Shown here: one piece after another, positions 14,112-22,618 of the stretch | Layout of the letters: every line of letters begins with the position of its first letter | Position numbering within the stretch: position 1 is the first letter of the stretch | NCBI GenBank assembly: GCA_040081265.1 | Contig: JBEBGV010000048.1 | Coordinates: 1 to 36,070, forward strand | Direction: 5' to 3' | Length of the DNA: 36,070 nucleotides | Source: JBEBGV01 sp040081265 | Lineage (GTDB): Bacteria; Acidobacteriota; Vicinamibacteria; Vicinamibacterales; UBA2999 | Translations under genes and position numbers: made by a program | The notes under the pieces: model-generated | Told to the model about the DNA's origin: nothing | Database searches by the model: none | Seen by the model: the letters and a program-made list of their open reading frames with translations, nothing else

Positions 14112-15227
14112 CTACTTGGGACGACCTTTCAGGCCTTCTGTCAGCACCGGAATCGAGAAGATCTGTACGTCGCGAATCGATACGCCGTAGAGCGTCTTCT
14201 TGTCCGTGCCGCCGAAGGCGACACTGATCAGGTTGCGCGGCACGGGGATGTTGCCGATCAACTCTCCCCTCGGGCTGATCACTGCCACACCCGGTCCGTT
14301 GGCTGTGGTGTAGATACGTCCTTCCTTGTCCACCGCAGTGCCATCGCCGCCGTACCAGGCGAACTGCCGTTCGTTGGTCAGCGAACCATCCGCCTGCACG
14401 TCGAACGCCACCAGACCACCGTTGCCGGTCACCCCTGCGGGAGGCGTGGCGTTCATCAGTCGCCCGGTGACGTAGAGCGTCTTCTCGTCGGGGCTGAGGA
14501 TGATGCCGTTGCCGCCCACCGTGCCGAATCGCCCGCTCACCACACCCTGCGGGTTCGCGTAATACACACCGCCCATCGTGAAATACACCCCGCCCTTGCT
14601 GTCGGCGGTCATGTCGTTCAGCACGCCTGCACCGATGCAGTCGAAGGGCTCACCCTTGTAGGTGTTGGTGAACAGCCGGCGCTGCGGCGCGAGCAGCCAG
14701 ATCGCGGGGTTCAGCGCGCGCTCCGCGATGAAAATCTGTCCCTTGTTGTTGGCGGCCAGCGATCCGCCCGTGAAGGTGTCGGTGTAGATCACCGACGCGT
14801 TGCCGTCCTTGTCGATGCGGACAACGGTGCTCTTGTCGTTCTGAGCCAGCCACAGGCTGCCATCGTCCATCCCGACCGGTCCGTCGGCGTTGTTGCCCTT
14901 GTCTTCCCAGACCAGCTTCCATTTCTGGCCGGCGGCGATGATGCCGGGGATCGCCGTGGACGTGACGTTCAGGTCCGTGACCGGTGCTGCGGGTGGCGCG
15001 CCGCCGGCGCGGGCACCGGGCGCTCCGCCGGGTGCGCCACCACCTCGCGCTGCGGGCGGGGCGGGCGGAACCTTGCAGTTAGCCATGATGAAGGCGGCGC
15101 GGTTGGGATCTGCGCCGGCCTGTACGCCGGGCGTCCGTTTCGGATCAGGGGGCTGACCCTGGGCCAGTGCCGTGATCACGCCTGCCGACACCAGCGCCAG
15201 CGTCAGCAGGATGCCTTTCGTTTTCAT
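14112..15227 (-). CDS. Secreted SMP-30/gluconolactonase-like beta-propeller protein
   Basis: A 371-residue secreted protein. A signal peptide (MKTKGILLTLALVSAGVITALAQG) precedes a Pro/Gly/Ala-rich linker (PPAPPAARGGGAPGGAPGARAGGAPPAAP). Residues after about 90 form blade-like repeats with GPVGMDDGSLWLAQND, SLAANNKGQIFIAERAL, VLNDMTADSKGGVYFTMGGVYY and NGIILSPDEKTLYVTG, typical of the SMP-30/LRE family. Members are lactonases or metal-dependent hydrolases; here the substrate is unknown. The ATG at 15227 has a GGAGGA SD 9 bases upstream. Confidence 0.85.
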   Translation of the reverse strand: MKTKGILLTLALVSAGVITALAQGQPPDPKRTPGVQAGADPNRAAFIMANCKVPPAPPAARGGGAPGGAPGARAGGAPPAAPVTDLNVTSTAIPGIIAAGQKWKLVWEDKGNNADGPVGMDDGSLWLAQNDKSTVVRIDKDGNASVIYTDTFTGGSLAANNKGQIFIAERALNPAIWLLAPQRRLFTNTYKGEPFDCIGAGVLNDMTADSKGGVYFTMGGVYYANPQGVVSGRFGTVGGNGIILSPDEKTLYVTGRLMNATPPAGVTGNGGLVAFDVQADGSLTNERQFAWYGGDGTAVDKEGRIYTTANGPGVAVISPRGELIGNIPVPRNLISVAFGGTDKKTLYGVSIRDVQIFSIPVLTEGLKGRPK

Positions 15228-15367
15228 AGAACCTGTCCTCCAAGTATGGATGGGCGGACCTGTGCGTCAGCGACGCACCAGCCGCAAGCATCGGAACGAT
15301 AGCAAATCTGCCTTGCTACTGACATCCAAATCCCCGGTGATGCCGTAGAGTTGGCAGGGACGGCAGG

Positions 15368-15395
15368 CAGTCGGCAGTCGGCAGTCGGCGGTCGG
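15368..15395 (+). repeat. Tandem heptamer repeat
   Basis: Four consecutive copies of CAGTCGG (the last with one change, CGGTCGG) within the 215-base gap between the SMP-30-like and P460-like genes. Flanking sequence also contains CGGCAGGCAG and CGGCAGGGGG variants. No CRISPR spacing is present. It may be a variable-length tract in the promoter region of the downstream cytochrome gene. Confidence 0.75.
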
Positions 15396-15442
15396 CAGGG
15401 GGCAGTAGTGGCGCGGCACCGCCGCGCGGGAGGGGACAAGCG

Positions 15443-15964
15443 ATGAAGTCGGTATTTGGGTTGTTTGGGGCGGTGGCGGTGGCAGGGTTGGTGGTCGTGG
15501 GGGTGCAGGCCTCGACGGAGGACGTGAACCTTCCTGCCAACTACAAGCAGGCGCTGGTCAACTTCAACACCGTGGACCGGATGGACAACGGCCAGGTGCG
15601 CGTCCTCTACGGGTCGCAGAGGGCCCTGGATGCGGTCAAGGCCGGGATGCCGGCCCCCGCGGGCTCGGTGATGGTGATGGAGATTTATCCCGCGGTGAAG
15701 GATGCGCAGAACCAGCTCGTGCGCGGTGCTGACGGACGGTTGCAGCGCGGAGCGATGACGCAGATCTTCGTGATGGAGAAGCGTGCAGGCTCGGGCGCGC
15801 AGTACGACGCGGCACTTCGCAACGGTGACTGGGAGTATGCGGTGTTCACCCCGGCCGGGCAACGCGCCGAGACCAGGGACATGAAGCCCTGCATGACGTG
15901 CCACCTGCCGAAGGCCCAGGACGACTTCCTGCAACTCCCGGCGACGTTGGTGCCCGCGCGCTGA
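15443..15964 (+). CDS. Cytochrome P460-family monoheme protein
   Basis: This 173-residue secreted protein has a signal peptide (cleavage after VQA, about residue 23). The body LPANYKQALVNFNTVDRMDNGQVRVLYGSQRALDAVK and MVMEIYPAVKDAQNQL fits the cytochrome P460 fold, and the single heme motif CMTCH is near the end (150-154), as in that family. P460 proteins oxidise hydroxylamine or act as c-prime-beta cytochromes; which applies here is unknown. ATG at 15443 is preceded by GGGAGGGGACAAGCG. It is convergent with the lipoprotein gene; the two stop codons are 1 base apart. Confidence 0.82.
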   Translation: MKSVFGLFGAVAVAGLVVVGVQASTEDVNLPANYKQALVNFNTVDRMDNGQVRVLYGSQRALDAVKAGMPAPAGSVMVMEIYPAVKDAQNQLVRGADGRLQRGAMTQIFVMEKRAGSGAQYDAALRNGDWEYAVFTPAGQRAETRDMKPCMTCHLPKAQDDFLQLPATLVPAR

Positions 15965-15965
15965 T

Positions 15966-16412
15966 CTACCGCGCCGCGTCGGCGGCGGCCACCACCAGGT
16001 CCACCTGCGCCGGGTTACCCCGCGTCAGGACCGGTGTGGGCATGGCGCTGCTGAACAGGATCGCCCCGTTATAGCGGATGACGGCTCGTGCGCCGTAGGT
16101 ACGCGCCGGATCGAGGCGGTTGGGGTCGTAGTGCACCTCGAACGGCAAGGGGACCTGCCGACCGTCGGTCAGGAACGCGATCTCCGCCACGATGGGCAGG
16201 GCGAGCGCCTCCTCCGACACGTCCGTGATCCAGACTTCGACGACGGCGTCGGTGGGGAGCGCCGTCTGTTCCCGGTAGCTCACGGTTCCGCTGAGCAGAC
16301 CCGTCGAGGCCGGTGACACGTGCACGACGGCCTTCTGGGCGCATCCAACCGCGGTCAGCAGTGCCGCCACGACCAACGATTTCATCACAGTCATCAGAAG
16401 TCGCTTATCCAT
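15966..16412 (-). CDS. YbaY-family lipoprotein
   Basis: A 148-residue protein with a lipoprotein signal (LLTAVGC, Cys24) followed by a YbaY-type beta domain: LLSGTVSYREQTALPTDAVVEVWITDVS, LPIVAEIAFLTDGRQVPLPFEVHYDPNRLDP and TYGARAVIRYNGAILFSS. The family is a periplasmic outer-membrane-associated lipoprotein of unknown role. ATG at 16412 is the longest start; downstream ATGs at 16394 and 16385 are also possible because no SD is clear. Confidence 0.8.
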   Translation of the reverse strand: MDKRLLMTVMKSLVVAALLTAVGCAQKAVVHVSPASTGLLSGTVSYREQTALPTDAVVEVWITDVSEEALALPIVAEIAFLTDGRQVPLPFEVHYDPNRLDPARTYGARAVIRYNGAILFSSAMPTPVLTRGNPAQVDLVVAAADAAR

Positions 16413-16509
16413 ACGGAGATCGAAACTATATCGGGTATCAGGTTGGGATTGAAATAAGTGACAAACCGGCGCACGATCCCCTGTCGGTTTCCCGGCGAGG
16501 AGGAGTCAC

Positions 16510-17610
16510 GTGGGTCTCATCAAGGGCATTCACCACATCACGGTCTGCGCGAGCACTGCGCAGGAAGACATCGACTTCATGACCAGGGTCGCCGGACAGC
16601 GGCTCATCAAACAGACGGTTCTCTTTGACGGCCGCTACGCCCACTACCACCTGTACTACGCCAACGCCAACGCCGAGGTCGGCTCGGTGTTCACCACCTT
16701 TCCGTACAAGCGCGTGCCCGGTCGTCCCGGGTCGGGGCAAATCCAGTCAACCGCGTACTCGGTACCGAAGGGGTCGCTGCCTTTCTGGGTCACTCACTTC
16801 AAGCAGCACGACGTTGAGCACAGCGGCATTCAGGAGCGACTGGGCCACAAGTTCATCCGCTTCCGCCACCCGGCAGGGCTCCTGCTCGAGTTCGTCGAGA
16901 GCGCAACCGACACGCGGGCGGGGTGGACCACCGGCGAGATCAGCGCTGACGTCGCCAATCGGGGCTTTTTCGGTCCCGTGCTCTCGGTTCGCGAACTGGG
17001 CGAGCAGGAGCGCTTCCTCACCGAGGCGCTGGGCTTCAGCAAGACCGGGTCGGAAGGTCCCTACCACCAGTTCGAGGTCGGTGAGGGCGGGGCCATGCGC
17101 ACCCTCATCCTGCATCACGAGCCGGACCGCAATCAGGGCAGCTGGGGGTTCGGCGCCGGGACCGGGCATCACATCGCGCTCGAAGTGGACTCCGATGAGG
17201 CGCTGGCCGAGCAGAAAGGGCTCTACGAGGAGCTGGGCTACACCGACTGCTCCGAGATCAAGGACCGCAACTACTTCCACTCGATCTATGTCCGGTCTCC
17301 AGGAGGCATCCTGACCGAGTGCGCCGCCACGGCCGAGGGCGGCTTCACGCGCGACGAAGACTGGGAGAACCTCGGCACGAGCCTCCTGCTGCCACCATGG
17401 TTCGAGGCCCAGCGTGAACAAATCGTCAAGATGCTCGATGTCGTGACGGTGCCGCAGGAGAACCTGCCTACCCCTGAGGGCGTTGCCGCACGCCAGGCCA
17501 CCACCAAACGCAGCGGTGGCTCCAGCGTGGCGACCGAGCGAAGCGGAGCAGCGGCGTCCCGACGGACCTCCGCCACCTTCATCGGTGGGGACGGCGGTGG
17601 AGCCCGGTGA
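16510..17610 (+). CDS. Ring-cleaving dioxygenase (PcpA/LinE-like, VOC superfamily)
   Basis: A 366-residue protein with two VOC modules. Likely iron ligands are His8 or His9 in GIHHITV, His220/221 in GTGHHIALE and Glu270 in ILTECAA; the spacing matches the hydroquinone ring-cleaving enzymes PcpA and LinE. IDFMTRVAGQRLIKQTVLFDG and YHLYYANA also fit that group. It may open a hydroquinone-like ring. The last 45 residues (from about 322) are a low-complexity Ala/Arg/Ser extension. The GTG start at 16510 has a strong GGAGGAG SD. It shares its stop with the start of the next gene (TGATG). Confidence 0.82.
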   Translation: MGLIKGIHHITVCASTAQEDIDFMTRVAGQRLIKQTVLFDGRYAHYHLYYANANAEVGSVFTTFPYKRVPGRPGSGQIQSTAYSVPKGSLPFWVTHFKQHDVEHSGIQERLGHKFIRFRHPAGLLLEFVESATDTRAGWTTGEISADVANRGFFGPVLSVRELGEQERFLTEALGFSKTGSEGPYHQFEVGEGGAMRTLILHHEPDRNQGSWGFGAGTGHHIALEVDSDEALAEQKGLYEELGYTDCSEIKDRNYFHSIYVRSPGGILTECAATAEGGFTRDEDWENLGTSLLLPPWFEAQREQIVKMLDVVTVPQENLPTPEGVAARQATTKRSGGSSVATERSGAAASRRTSATFIGGDGGGAR

Positions 17611-18452
17611 TGCCTGTGGTGCTCGCGCTGCTGCTGGTCCTGATGTCGGCACCGGTCTTTGCCCAGTCGGTCGATCTCGCCGGCGTCTGGCAGCCACGCT
17701 TCCACGAGGATCAGCCGGAGCGCCTCCCTGGACCTGAACTCGGTGACTACCTCGGACTGCCGATCACGGACGGCGCCCGGCGATGGGCCGAGAGCTGGGA
17801 TCCTTCCCGTCTCACGATGCCCGAGCATCAATGTCAGGTTCATATCGCGTCCTACATCTATCGCGGCCCGTTGAACCTGCGGATCTGGACCGAGAAGGAT
17901 GGGCGCACGCAGGGCGTGCGGGCGATCAAGCAGTACATCAGCACCTACGAGCAGACCCGCACGATCTGGATGGATGGTCGTCCGCATCCATCGCCCAACG
18001 CGCCGCACACGTGGATGGGGTTCTCCACGGGTCGATGGGATGGCGACACGCTCGTCGTGAACACCACGCACGTCAAGCAGGGCTGGATCCGCCGGAACGG
18101 GCTGCCCCAGAGCGATCGGATGACGCTGCAGGAGCGTTTCATCCGCCACGGCGACATCCTCACGCACGTCTCGATTGCCACCGACCCCGTGTATCTGACC
18201 GAACCGCTGGTCAAGACGCAGAACTTCGTGCTGAACCAGCGCGAGCTGCCCGAACAGAACTGGCTCTGGGTCTGCCAGCCGGTCGTCGAGATCGCTGGTC
18301 GTTCCGCCGCGGCCGTTCCGGCCTACATGCCGGGCGAGAACCCCTTCCTGGTCGAGTTCCGCAACCGCTTCAAGCTGCCTGAAATCGCGACCCGCGGCGG
18401 TGCGGAGACGACGTATCCGGAGTTCGCACGAAAGCTGGAGGGCGCACGGTGA
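17610..18452 (+). CDS. Secreted protein of unknown function
   Basis: A 280-residue protein with a signal peptide (cleavage near VFA before QSVDLAGVW). Strong conserved-looking blocks are DLAGVWQPRFHEDQPERLPGPELGDYLGLP, YISTYEQTRTIWMDGRPHPSPNAPHTWMGFSTGRWDGDTLVV and PVYLTEPLVKTQNFVL. I recall this family from acidobacterial and related secreted proteins but no function is known to me. It overlaps the dioxygenase stop (TGATG) and the MBL gene start (GTGA), so it is in the same translational unit. An in-frame GTG at 17607 is also possible. Confidence 0.75.
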   Translation: MPVVLALLLVLMSAPVFAQSVDLAGVWQPRFHEDQPERLPGPELGDYLGLPITDGARRWAESWDPSRLTMPEHQCQVHIASYIYRGPLNLRIWTEKDGRTQGVRAIKQYISTYEQTRTIWMDGRPHPSPNAPHTWMGFSTGRWDGDTLVVNTTHVKQGWIRRNGLPQSDRMTLQERFIRHGDILTHVSIATDPVYLTEPLVKTQNFVLNQRELPEQNWLWVCQPVVEIAGRSAAAVPAYMPGENPFLVEFRNRFKLPEIATRGGAETTYPEFARKLEGAR

Positions 18453-19438
18453 GTCGCTGGCAGCTGTCGGTGGCCTGTGTGGCGCTCTGGGGCGCGGCGC
18501 AACTGTTCGCCCAGCAGCAGAACTTCGACGCCGTCACGGTCGAGGTGTTGCCGCTGCGCAGCAACGTGTCCGTGCTCTACGGCGCCGGCGGCAACGTCGT
18601 CGTCCAGACCGGTGACGAAGGGGTCGTGGTCGTGGATACCCAGTTCGCGCAGATGAGCGAGAAGCTCCTGCAGGCGATTCGTACGCTCTCTGATCTGCCC
18701 ATCCGCTACGTGATCGACACCCACATGCACGGCGATCACATCGGCGGCAACGAGAACCTGGCGCGCGCAGGCCGGACGCGTGCCGGAGGCAACGTCGTGG
18801 GCAACATCGGTGCGGATGCGTCTTCTCGCGCCACGGTCATCGCGCACGAGAACGTCATGCGGCGCCTGAGTGCCCCGACGGGCTCGCAGCCAGCGGTCGC
18901 GTTCGGTCTCTGGCCGACCGAGACATTCTTCACCGCCCAGAAGGACATGCTGGTCAACGGCGAAGCGGTGCAGCTGTTCCACCAGCCCAACGCGCACACC
19001 GATGGCGACATCCTGGTGTTCTTCCGCCGCTCCGACGTGATCGCCACCGGTGACCTGTTCGGCACGACGGGCTATCCCTTCATCGACGTCGCCAATGGCG
19101 GACACATCAACGGGATCATCGACGCGCTCAACAAGGTGATCGATCTCGCCGTGCCCAGCAATGTCGAGGAAGGTGGCACGCTGATCGTGCCCGGACACGG
19201 CCGCGTGTGTGATGAGTGGGAGGTCGTCGAGTACCGGGACATGGTCACCATCGTCCGCGACCGCATCCAGACGATGATTGGCCGGGGAATGACGCTGGAG
19301 CAGGTGAAGGCGTCCAGGCCGACGCTGGACTACGACGCCAGGTTTGGCGCCGATTCTGGATTCTGGACGACGTCGATGTTCGTCGAGACCGTGTTCATGA
19401 ACCTCACGCAGTCCCGGCGCGGGCCAGCCGGGGGCTGA
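18449..19438 (+). CDS. MBL-fold metallohydrolase, secreted
   Basis: A 329-residue protein with a signal peptide (cleavage after FAQ near residue 24). It has the metallo-beta-lactamase-fold metal motif HMHGDH (residues 92-97), a second histidine in LFHQPNAHTDGDILVF, an ATGDLF segment and the C-terminal IVPGHGRVCDEWEVVEY. The pattern resembles quinoprotein-relay or secreted MBL hydrolases. The substrate is unknown. The start is GTG at 18449 overlapping the previous stop by four bases. Confidence 0.85.
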   Translation: MSRWQLSVACVALWGAAQLFAQQQNFDAVTVEVLPLRSNVSVLYGAGGNVVVQTGDEGVVVVDTQFAQMSEKLLQAIRTLSDLPIRYVIDTHMHGDHIGGNENLARAGRTRAGGNVVGNIGADASSRATVIAHENVMRRLSAPTGSQPAVAFGLWPTETFFTAQKDMLVNGEAVQLFHQPNAHTDGDILVFFRRSDVIATGDLFGTTGYPFIDVANGGHINGIIDALNKVIDLAVPSNVEEGGTLIVPGHGRVCDEWEVVEYRDMVTIVRDRIQTMIGRGMTLEQVKASRPTLDYDARFGADSGFWTTSMFVETVFMNLTQSRRGPAGG

Positions 19439-19475
19439 GAACGTCGGTCGTGAGGACCCAGCCCGCCGGGCGGCT

Positions 19476-20831
19476 TCAGCCGCGGATGAGTGCGAGCACT
19501 TCGTCCCGGCGCCGCTCCATCTCGGCCGGCGTCGACGCTTCGAGGTTCAGGCGCAGCAGTGGCTCGGTATTGGACGCCCTGACGTTGAAATGCCAGTCGG
19601 GATAGTCCACCGAGATGCCGTCCATCGTGGCCAGGGTGGCGTCCTGGTAGTGCGCCGTGATCGTGGCCAGGCGCGCCGGGACTTCGTCCATCGAGCCCAG
19701 CTTGGTGTTGATCTCGCCCGAGATGAAGTAGCGCTCGCGGTACGGCGCGAGCAGTTCGCGGAGCGTCATGTTCTTCTTGGACATGAGTTCCAGGATCAGG
19801 AGCGCCGGGATGAAGCCGTTGTCGGCGTAGTAGAAATCCCTGAAGTAGTAGTGTCCGGTCACCTCACCACCAAAGATGCCATCGTCTTCGCGCATCCGAC
19901 GCTTGATGAAGGCGTGGCCGACCCGGTTCATCAGTGACTTGCCGCCAAGCCTGGCGGCCGTGTCCCGCACCGCGTGGCTGGCGCGCAGGTCATAGATGAT
20001 GGTCGAGCCGGGATGCTTCAGGAGGAAGGCCTCCGAGAGCAGCGCCGTGATGAAGTCGCCGGAGATGAACTCGCCGCTGCCGTCGATGAAGAAGCAGCGG
20101 TCCGCGTCGCCGTCCCATGCGATCCCGACGTCTGCGCCCTGGCGGATGACTTCGGCGGTGATATCCGCCCGGTTCTCCTCGATCAGCGGGTTGGCTTCGT
20201 GATTGGGGAAGGTGCCGTCGATGGCGAAGCAGAGCTTCGTGGTACGGCAGGGGAGCCGATCAAAGAGCTTCGGTGCCACCAGTCCGGCCATGCCGCTGCC
20301 CGCATCGAGCACGACGTTGAAGGGCTTGATCGACGGGACGTCGACAAACGACATCACCTTCTCGACATAGGCGTCGAGCACGTTACGGGTGGTGAGTGAG
20401 CCAGCCTGCGCCGCGACCGGCGGGATCGAATCACCGGCGATCATGTCGCGGATGTCGCCGATCCCCGCGTCGCCGCTCAGTGGCAGCGCGCCGGTCCTGA
20501 CCATCTTGATGCCGTTGTAGCGCCCCGGGTTGTGTGAGGCCGTGATCTGCGCGCCGCCCTCGAGGTTGCCGCTGGCCACCGCGTAGTACAGCATGTCGGT
20601 GCCCATCATCCCGAAGTCGATCACGTTGGCGCCCTGCTCGCGCGCGCCTTCGATGAAGGCGGCGGCCACCGTCGGCGACGACACGCGCATGTCACGCGAG
20701 ACGCCAATCTGCTTCGCGCCGAGATAGGCGACAAAGCCACGTCCGATCTGCCGCGCAATCGTTTCGTTGATTTCGCCCGGGTAGAGGCCGCGGATGTCGT
20801 AGGCCTTGAAGATGCTCGCGTCGATGTGCAT
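19476..20831 (-). CDS. manB: Phosphomannomutase/phosphoglucomutase
   Basis: A 451-residue alpha-D-phosphohexomutase. The catalytic phosphoserine loop is TASHNP (97-102, Ser99), the magnesium loop is DGDADR (240-245), the sugar-binding loop is GGEVTGHYYF (321-330) and the phosphate loop is RASNTEP near residue 430. It interconverts the 6- and 1-phosphates of mannose and/or glucose, feeding NDP-sugar synthesis. The gene follows the nucleotidyltransferase gene by three bases, so the two form an operon. Confidence 0.9.
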   Translation of the reverse strand: MHIDASIFKAYDIRGLYPGEINETIARQIGRGFVAYLGAKQIGVSRDMRVSSPTVAAAFIEGAREQGANVIDFGMMGTDMLYYAVASGNLEGGAQITASHNPGRYNGIKMVRTGALPLSGDAGIGDIRDMIAGDSIPPVAAQAGSLTTRNVLDAYVEKVMSFVDVPSIKPFNVVLDAGSGMAGLVAPKLFDRLPCRTTKLCFAIDGTFPNHEANPLIEENRADITAEVIRQGADVGIAWDGDADRCFFIDGSGEFISGDFITALLSEAFLLKHPGSTIIYDLRASHAVRDTAARLGGKSLMNRVGHAFIKRRMREDDGIFGGEVTGHYYFRDFYYADNGFIPALLILELMSKKNMTLRELLAPYRERYFISGEINTKLGSMDEVPARLATITAHYQDATLATMDGISVDYPDWHFNVRASNTEPLLRLNLEASTPAEMERRRDEVLALIRG

Positions 20832-20834
20832 GGG

Positions 20835-21893
20835 TTATGTCTTCGTATAGTCCGTGAGTACGGTCTCATCGCCGAGCACCGCGCCCGAAGAGACGACCGC
20901 GCGGGCGCCGATGCGACAGTGACGACCGACGAGTGCTCCGCGCACCTCCGCGTGCGAGTCGACGTGGCACCCCGGCCACAGGATCGACCGTTCGATGAGT
21001 GCCGAGGCGGCGACCTGGGAGCCACTTCCGATGACGGCATGCGGGCCCACCTCCGCTCCCGCTGCGATCCGGACACCATCCCCGATGAAGCAGGGGCCGT
21101 TGATGATGGCGGCGGCGTCCACCTGGGCGGTGGGGGAGACCAGGACGCGCGAGGCCCCGGCGCGCGCGAACGGACCCGCGCCGAACCGGCCGTCCATGAT
21201 GTCCTGGTGCACCTGCGTGTACTTCTCCGGCGTCCCGATATCGATCCAGTAGCCCTCGTAGACGTAGCCGAGAAACGTCTCGCCACGCTCGACCAGCGAG
21301 GGGAAGTAGCCACGCTCGATCGAGAACGGCACCCCATCGGGGATGCGGTCAAACGTATCGGGCTCGAGCACGTAGATGCCGGCGTTGATGTTGTTGGTCG
21401 TGATCTCCTCGGGCTTCGGCTTCTCGAGGAAGCGGCGGATGTTGCCGCTCGGGTCGGTTTCGACCAGGCCGTACGCTGACGGGTTGTCGACCGGGGTGAG
21501 CACGATGGTGGCGCGCGCCTTCTTCGACCGGTGGAGGGCGACGACGGCGGGAAGGTCGATCTCGGTGAGCACATCGCCATTGAAGACGACGACCGAGTCG
21601 GTGACGCCCTGGGCGGCGAACTTGATCGCACCGCCTGTCCCGAGGGGCATGGGTTCGACCACGTAACGGATCGGGATGCCCATGTCCGAACCGTCGCCGA
21701 GGACCTCCTCGATGCGGCCAGGCTGGTAGTTGAGGCTCAGGATCACCTCATCGATATCGGGCACCTGCTTGACGCGTTCGATCTGGTACTGGAGAAAGGG
21801 CCGATCGAAGATGGGAACGATGGGCTTGGGTGTGTGGAGCGTGAGAGGGCGAAGGCGAGTGCCTTGTCCTCCGGCCAGCAGAATCGCCTTCAT
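20835..21893 (-). CDS. NDP-sugar pyrophosphorylase (mannose-1-phosphate guanylyltransferase-like)
   Basis: A 352-residue protein starting MKAILLAGGQGTRLRPLT, the nucleotide-binding signature of sugar nucleotidyltransferases, with TPKPIVPI next, NGDVLTEIDL (metal Asp) and AGIYVLEPDTF. The C-terminal part (from about residue 250) is a left-handed beta-helix of hexapeptide repeats (VDAAAIINGPCFIGDGVRIAAGAEVG). It likely converts mannose- or glucose-1-phosphate to the NDP-sugar; pairing with a phosphomannomutase favours GDP-mannose. ATG at 21893 is preferred over TTG at 21902. Confidence 0.86.
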   Translation of the reverse strand: MKAILLAGGQGTRLRPLTLHTPKPIVPIFDRPFLQYQIERVKQVPDIDEVILSLNYQPGRIEEVLGDGSDMGIPIRYVVEPMPLGTGGAIKFAAQGVTDSVVVFNGDVLTEIDLPAVVALHRSKKARATIVLTPVDNPSAYGLVETDPSGNIRRFLEKPKPEEITTNNINAGIYVLEPDTFDRIPDGVPFSIERGYFPSLVERGETFLGYVYEGYWIDIGTPEKYTQVHQDIMDGRFGAGPFARAGASRVLVSPTAQVDAAAIINGPCFIGDGVRIAAGAEVGPHAVIGSGSQVAASALIERSILWPGCHVDSHAEVRGALVGRHCRIGARAVVSSGAVLGDETVLTDYTKT

Positions 21894-21921
21894 GACAATC
21901 AATGATCTTACACGATAGAAT
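21892..21921 (+). promoter_or_regulatory. Sigma70-type promoter of pgsA
   Basis: ATGACA (21892-21897) and TAGAAT (21916-21921) are spaced by 18 bases and each match consensus at 5 of 6 positions. The start of transcription would be near 21928, about 25 bases before the ATG. The -35 element overlaps the start codon of the divergent nucleotidyltransferase gene. Confidence 0.5.
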
Positions 21922-21952
21922 CTAGCCTCACGTGCAGACGAAATCGGTCGCC

Positions 21953-22549
21953 ATGAATCTCCCCAACGTGCTGACCATCGTCCGCATGTTCCTGGTGCCC
22001 TTGCTCGTCGTCGTGCTGCTGACCGAGTTCGAGGGCCGGCAGATACTCGGGGTCTCCAAGGCGCTGGTCGGCGCCGCCATCTTCGGACTGGCCTCCCTGA
22101 CCGATTTCCTCGATGGCTACCTGGCGCGCCGGCGCCGGCAGGTCACCTGGCTTGGCCAGGTGCTGGACCCCATCGCCGACAAGCTGTTGACGTCGGCGGC
22201 CTTCATCTCGCTCGTGCAGGTGGACCTGGTCCCGGCCTGGATGGTGGCAATCATCATCGGACGGGAGTTCGCGATCACCGGGCTGCGCAGCCTGGCCTAC
22301 ACCCGCGGGATCACCATGCCTGCCTCGTGGCTGGGCAAGATCAAGATGGCCTCCCAGGTGGCGGCGATCCTGATGGTGCTGGTGGGATGGGCAGGCGTGC
22401 CCTGGCTGGCGACTGCGGGACGGATTGCGATGTGGGTGGTGATGGTCACGGCGGTCGTGTCGGCATTCGACTACTACCGCCGTTTCCAGCTGCTGGTGAA
22501 CGCGCGCGTGACCGACGTGAACGTCGCACGCGCGCGCCGCGCGAGTTAG
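21953..22549 (+). CDS. pgsA: CDP-diacylglycerol-glycerol-3-phosphate 3-phosphatidyltransferase
   Basis: A 198-residue polytopic membrane enzyme of phosphatidylglycerol synthesis. The CDP-alcohol phosphatidyltransferase motif is complete: Asp51, Asp54-Gly55, Ala58-Arg59, Gly68, Asp72 and Asp76 (DFLDGYLARR through LDPIADK). NLPNVLTIVRMFLVPLLVVVLL is the typical N-terminus. ATG at 21953 is chosen over the upstream GTG at 21932 because it matches the family start. Confidence 0.9.
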   Translation: MNLPNVLTIVRMFLVPLLVVVLLTEFEGRQILGVSKALVGAAIFGLASLTDFLDGYLARRRRQVTWLGQVLDPIADKLLTSAAFISLVQVDLVPAWMVAIIIGREFAITGLRSLAYTRGITMPASWLGKIKMASQVAAILMVLVGWAGVPWLATAGRIAMWVVMVTAVVSAFDYYRRFQLLVNARVTDVNVARARRAS

Positions 22550-22555
22550 TTGGCT

Positions 22556-22615
22556 GCCGGGTCCTGACGGACCCGGCCTACGTGATGTACGTAGGGCGGG
22601 TCGGAACGACCCGCC
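22556..22615. repeat. Three adjacent palindromes (compound REP-like element, bidirectional terminator candidate)
   Basis: Stem 1 pairs 22556-22564 with 22569-22577 (9 bp, TGAC loop). Stem 2 pairs CTACGT (22578-22583) with ACGTAG (22589-22594). Stem 3 pairs GGCGGGTC (22595-22602) with GACCCGCC (22608-22615). All stems are perfect and adjacent, filling the gap between the convergent pgsA and hypothetical genes. Confidence 0.75.
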
Positions 22616-22618
22616 GTG

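Noticed and set aside
15361..15410. Repeat tract considered as a CRISPR array
   Set aside because: The units are contiguous heptamers without spacers.
16747..18167. Long minus-strand frames across the dioxygenase and the unknown secreted protein
   Set aside because: No domain, no ribosome binding site, and complete overlap with well-supported plus-strand genes.
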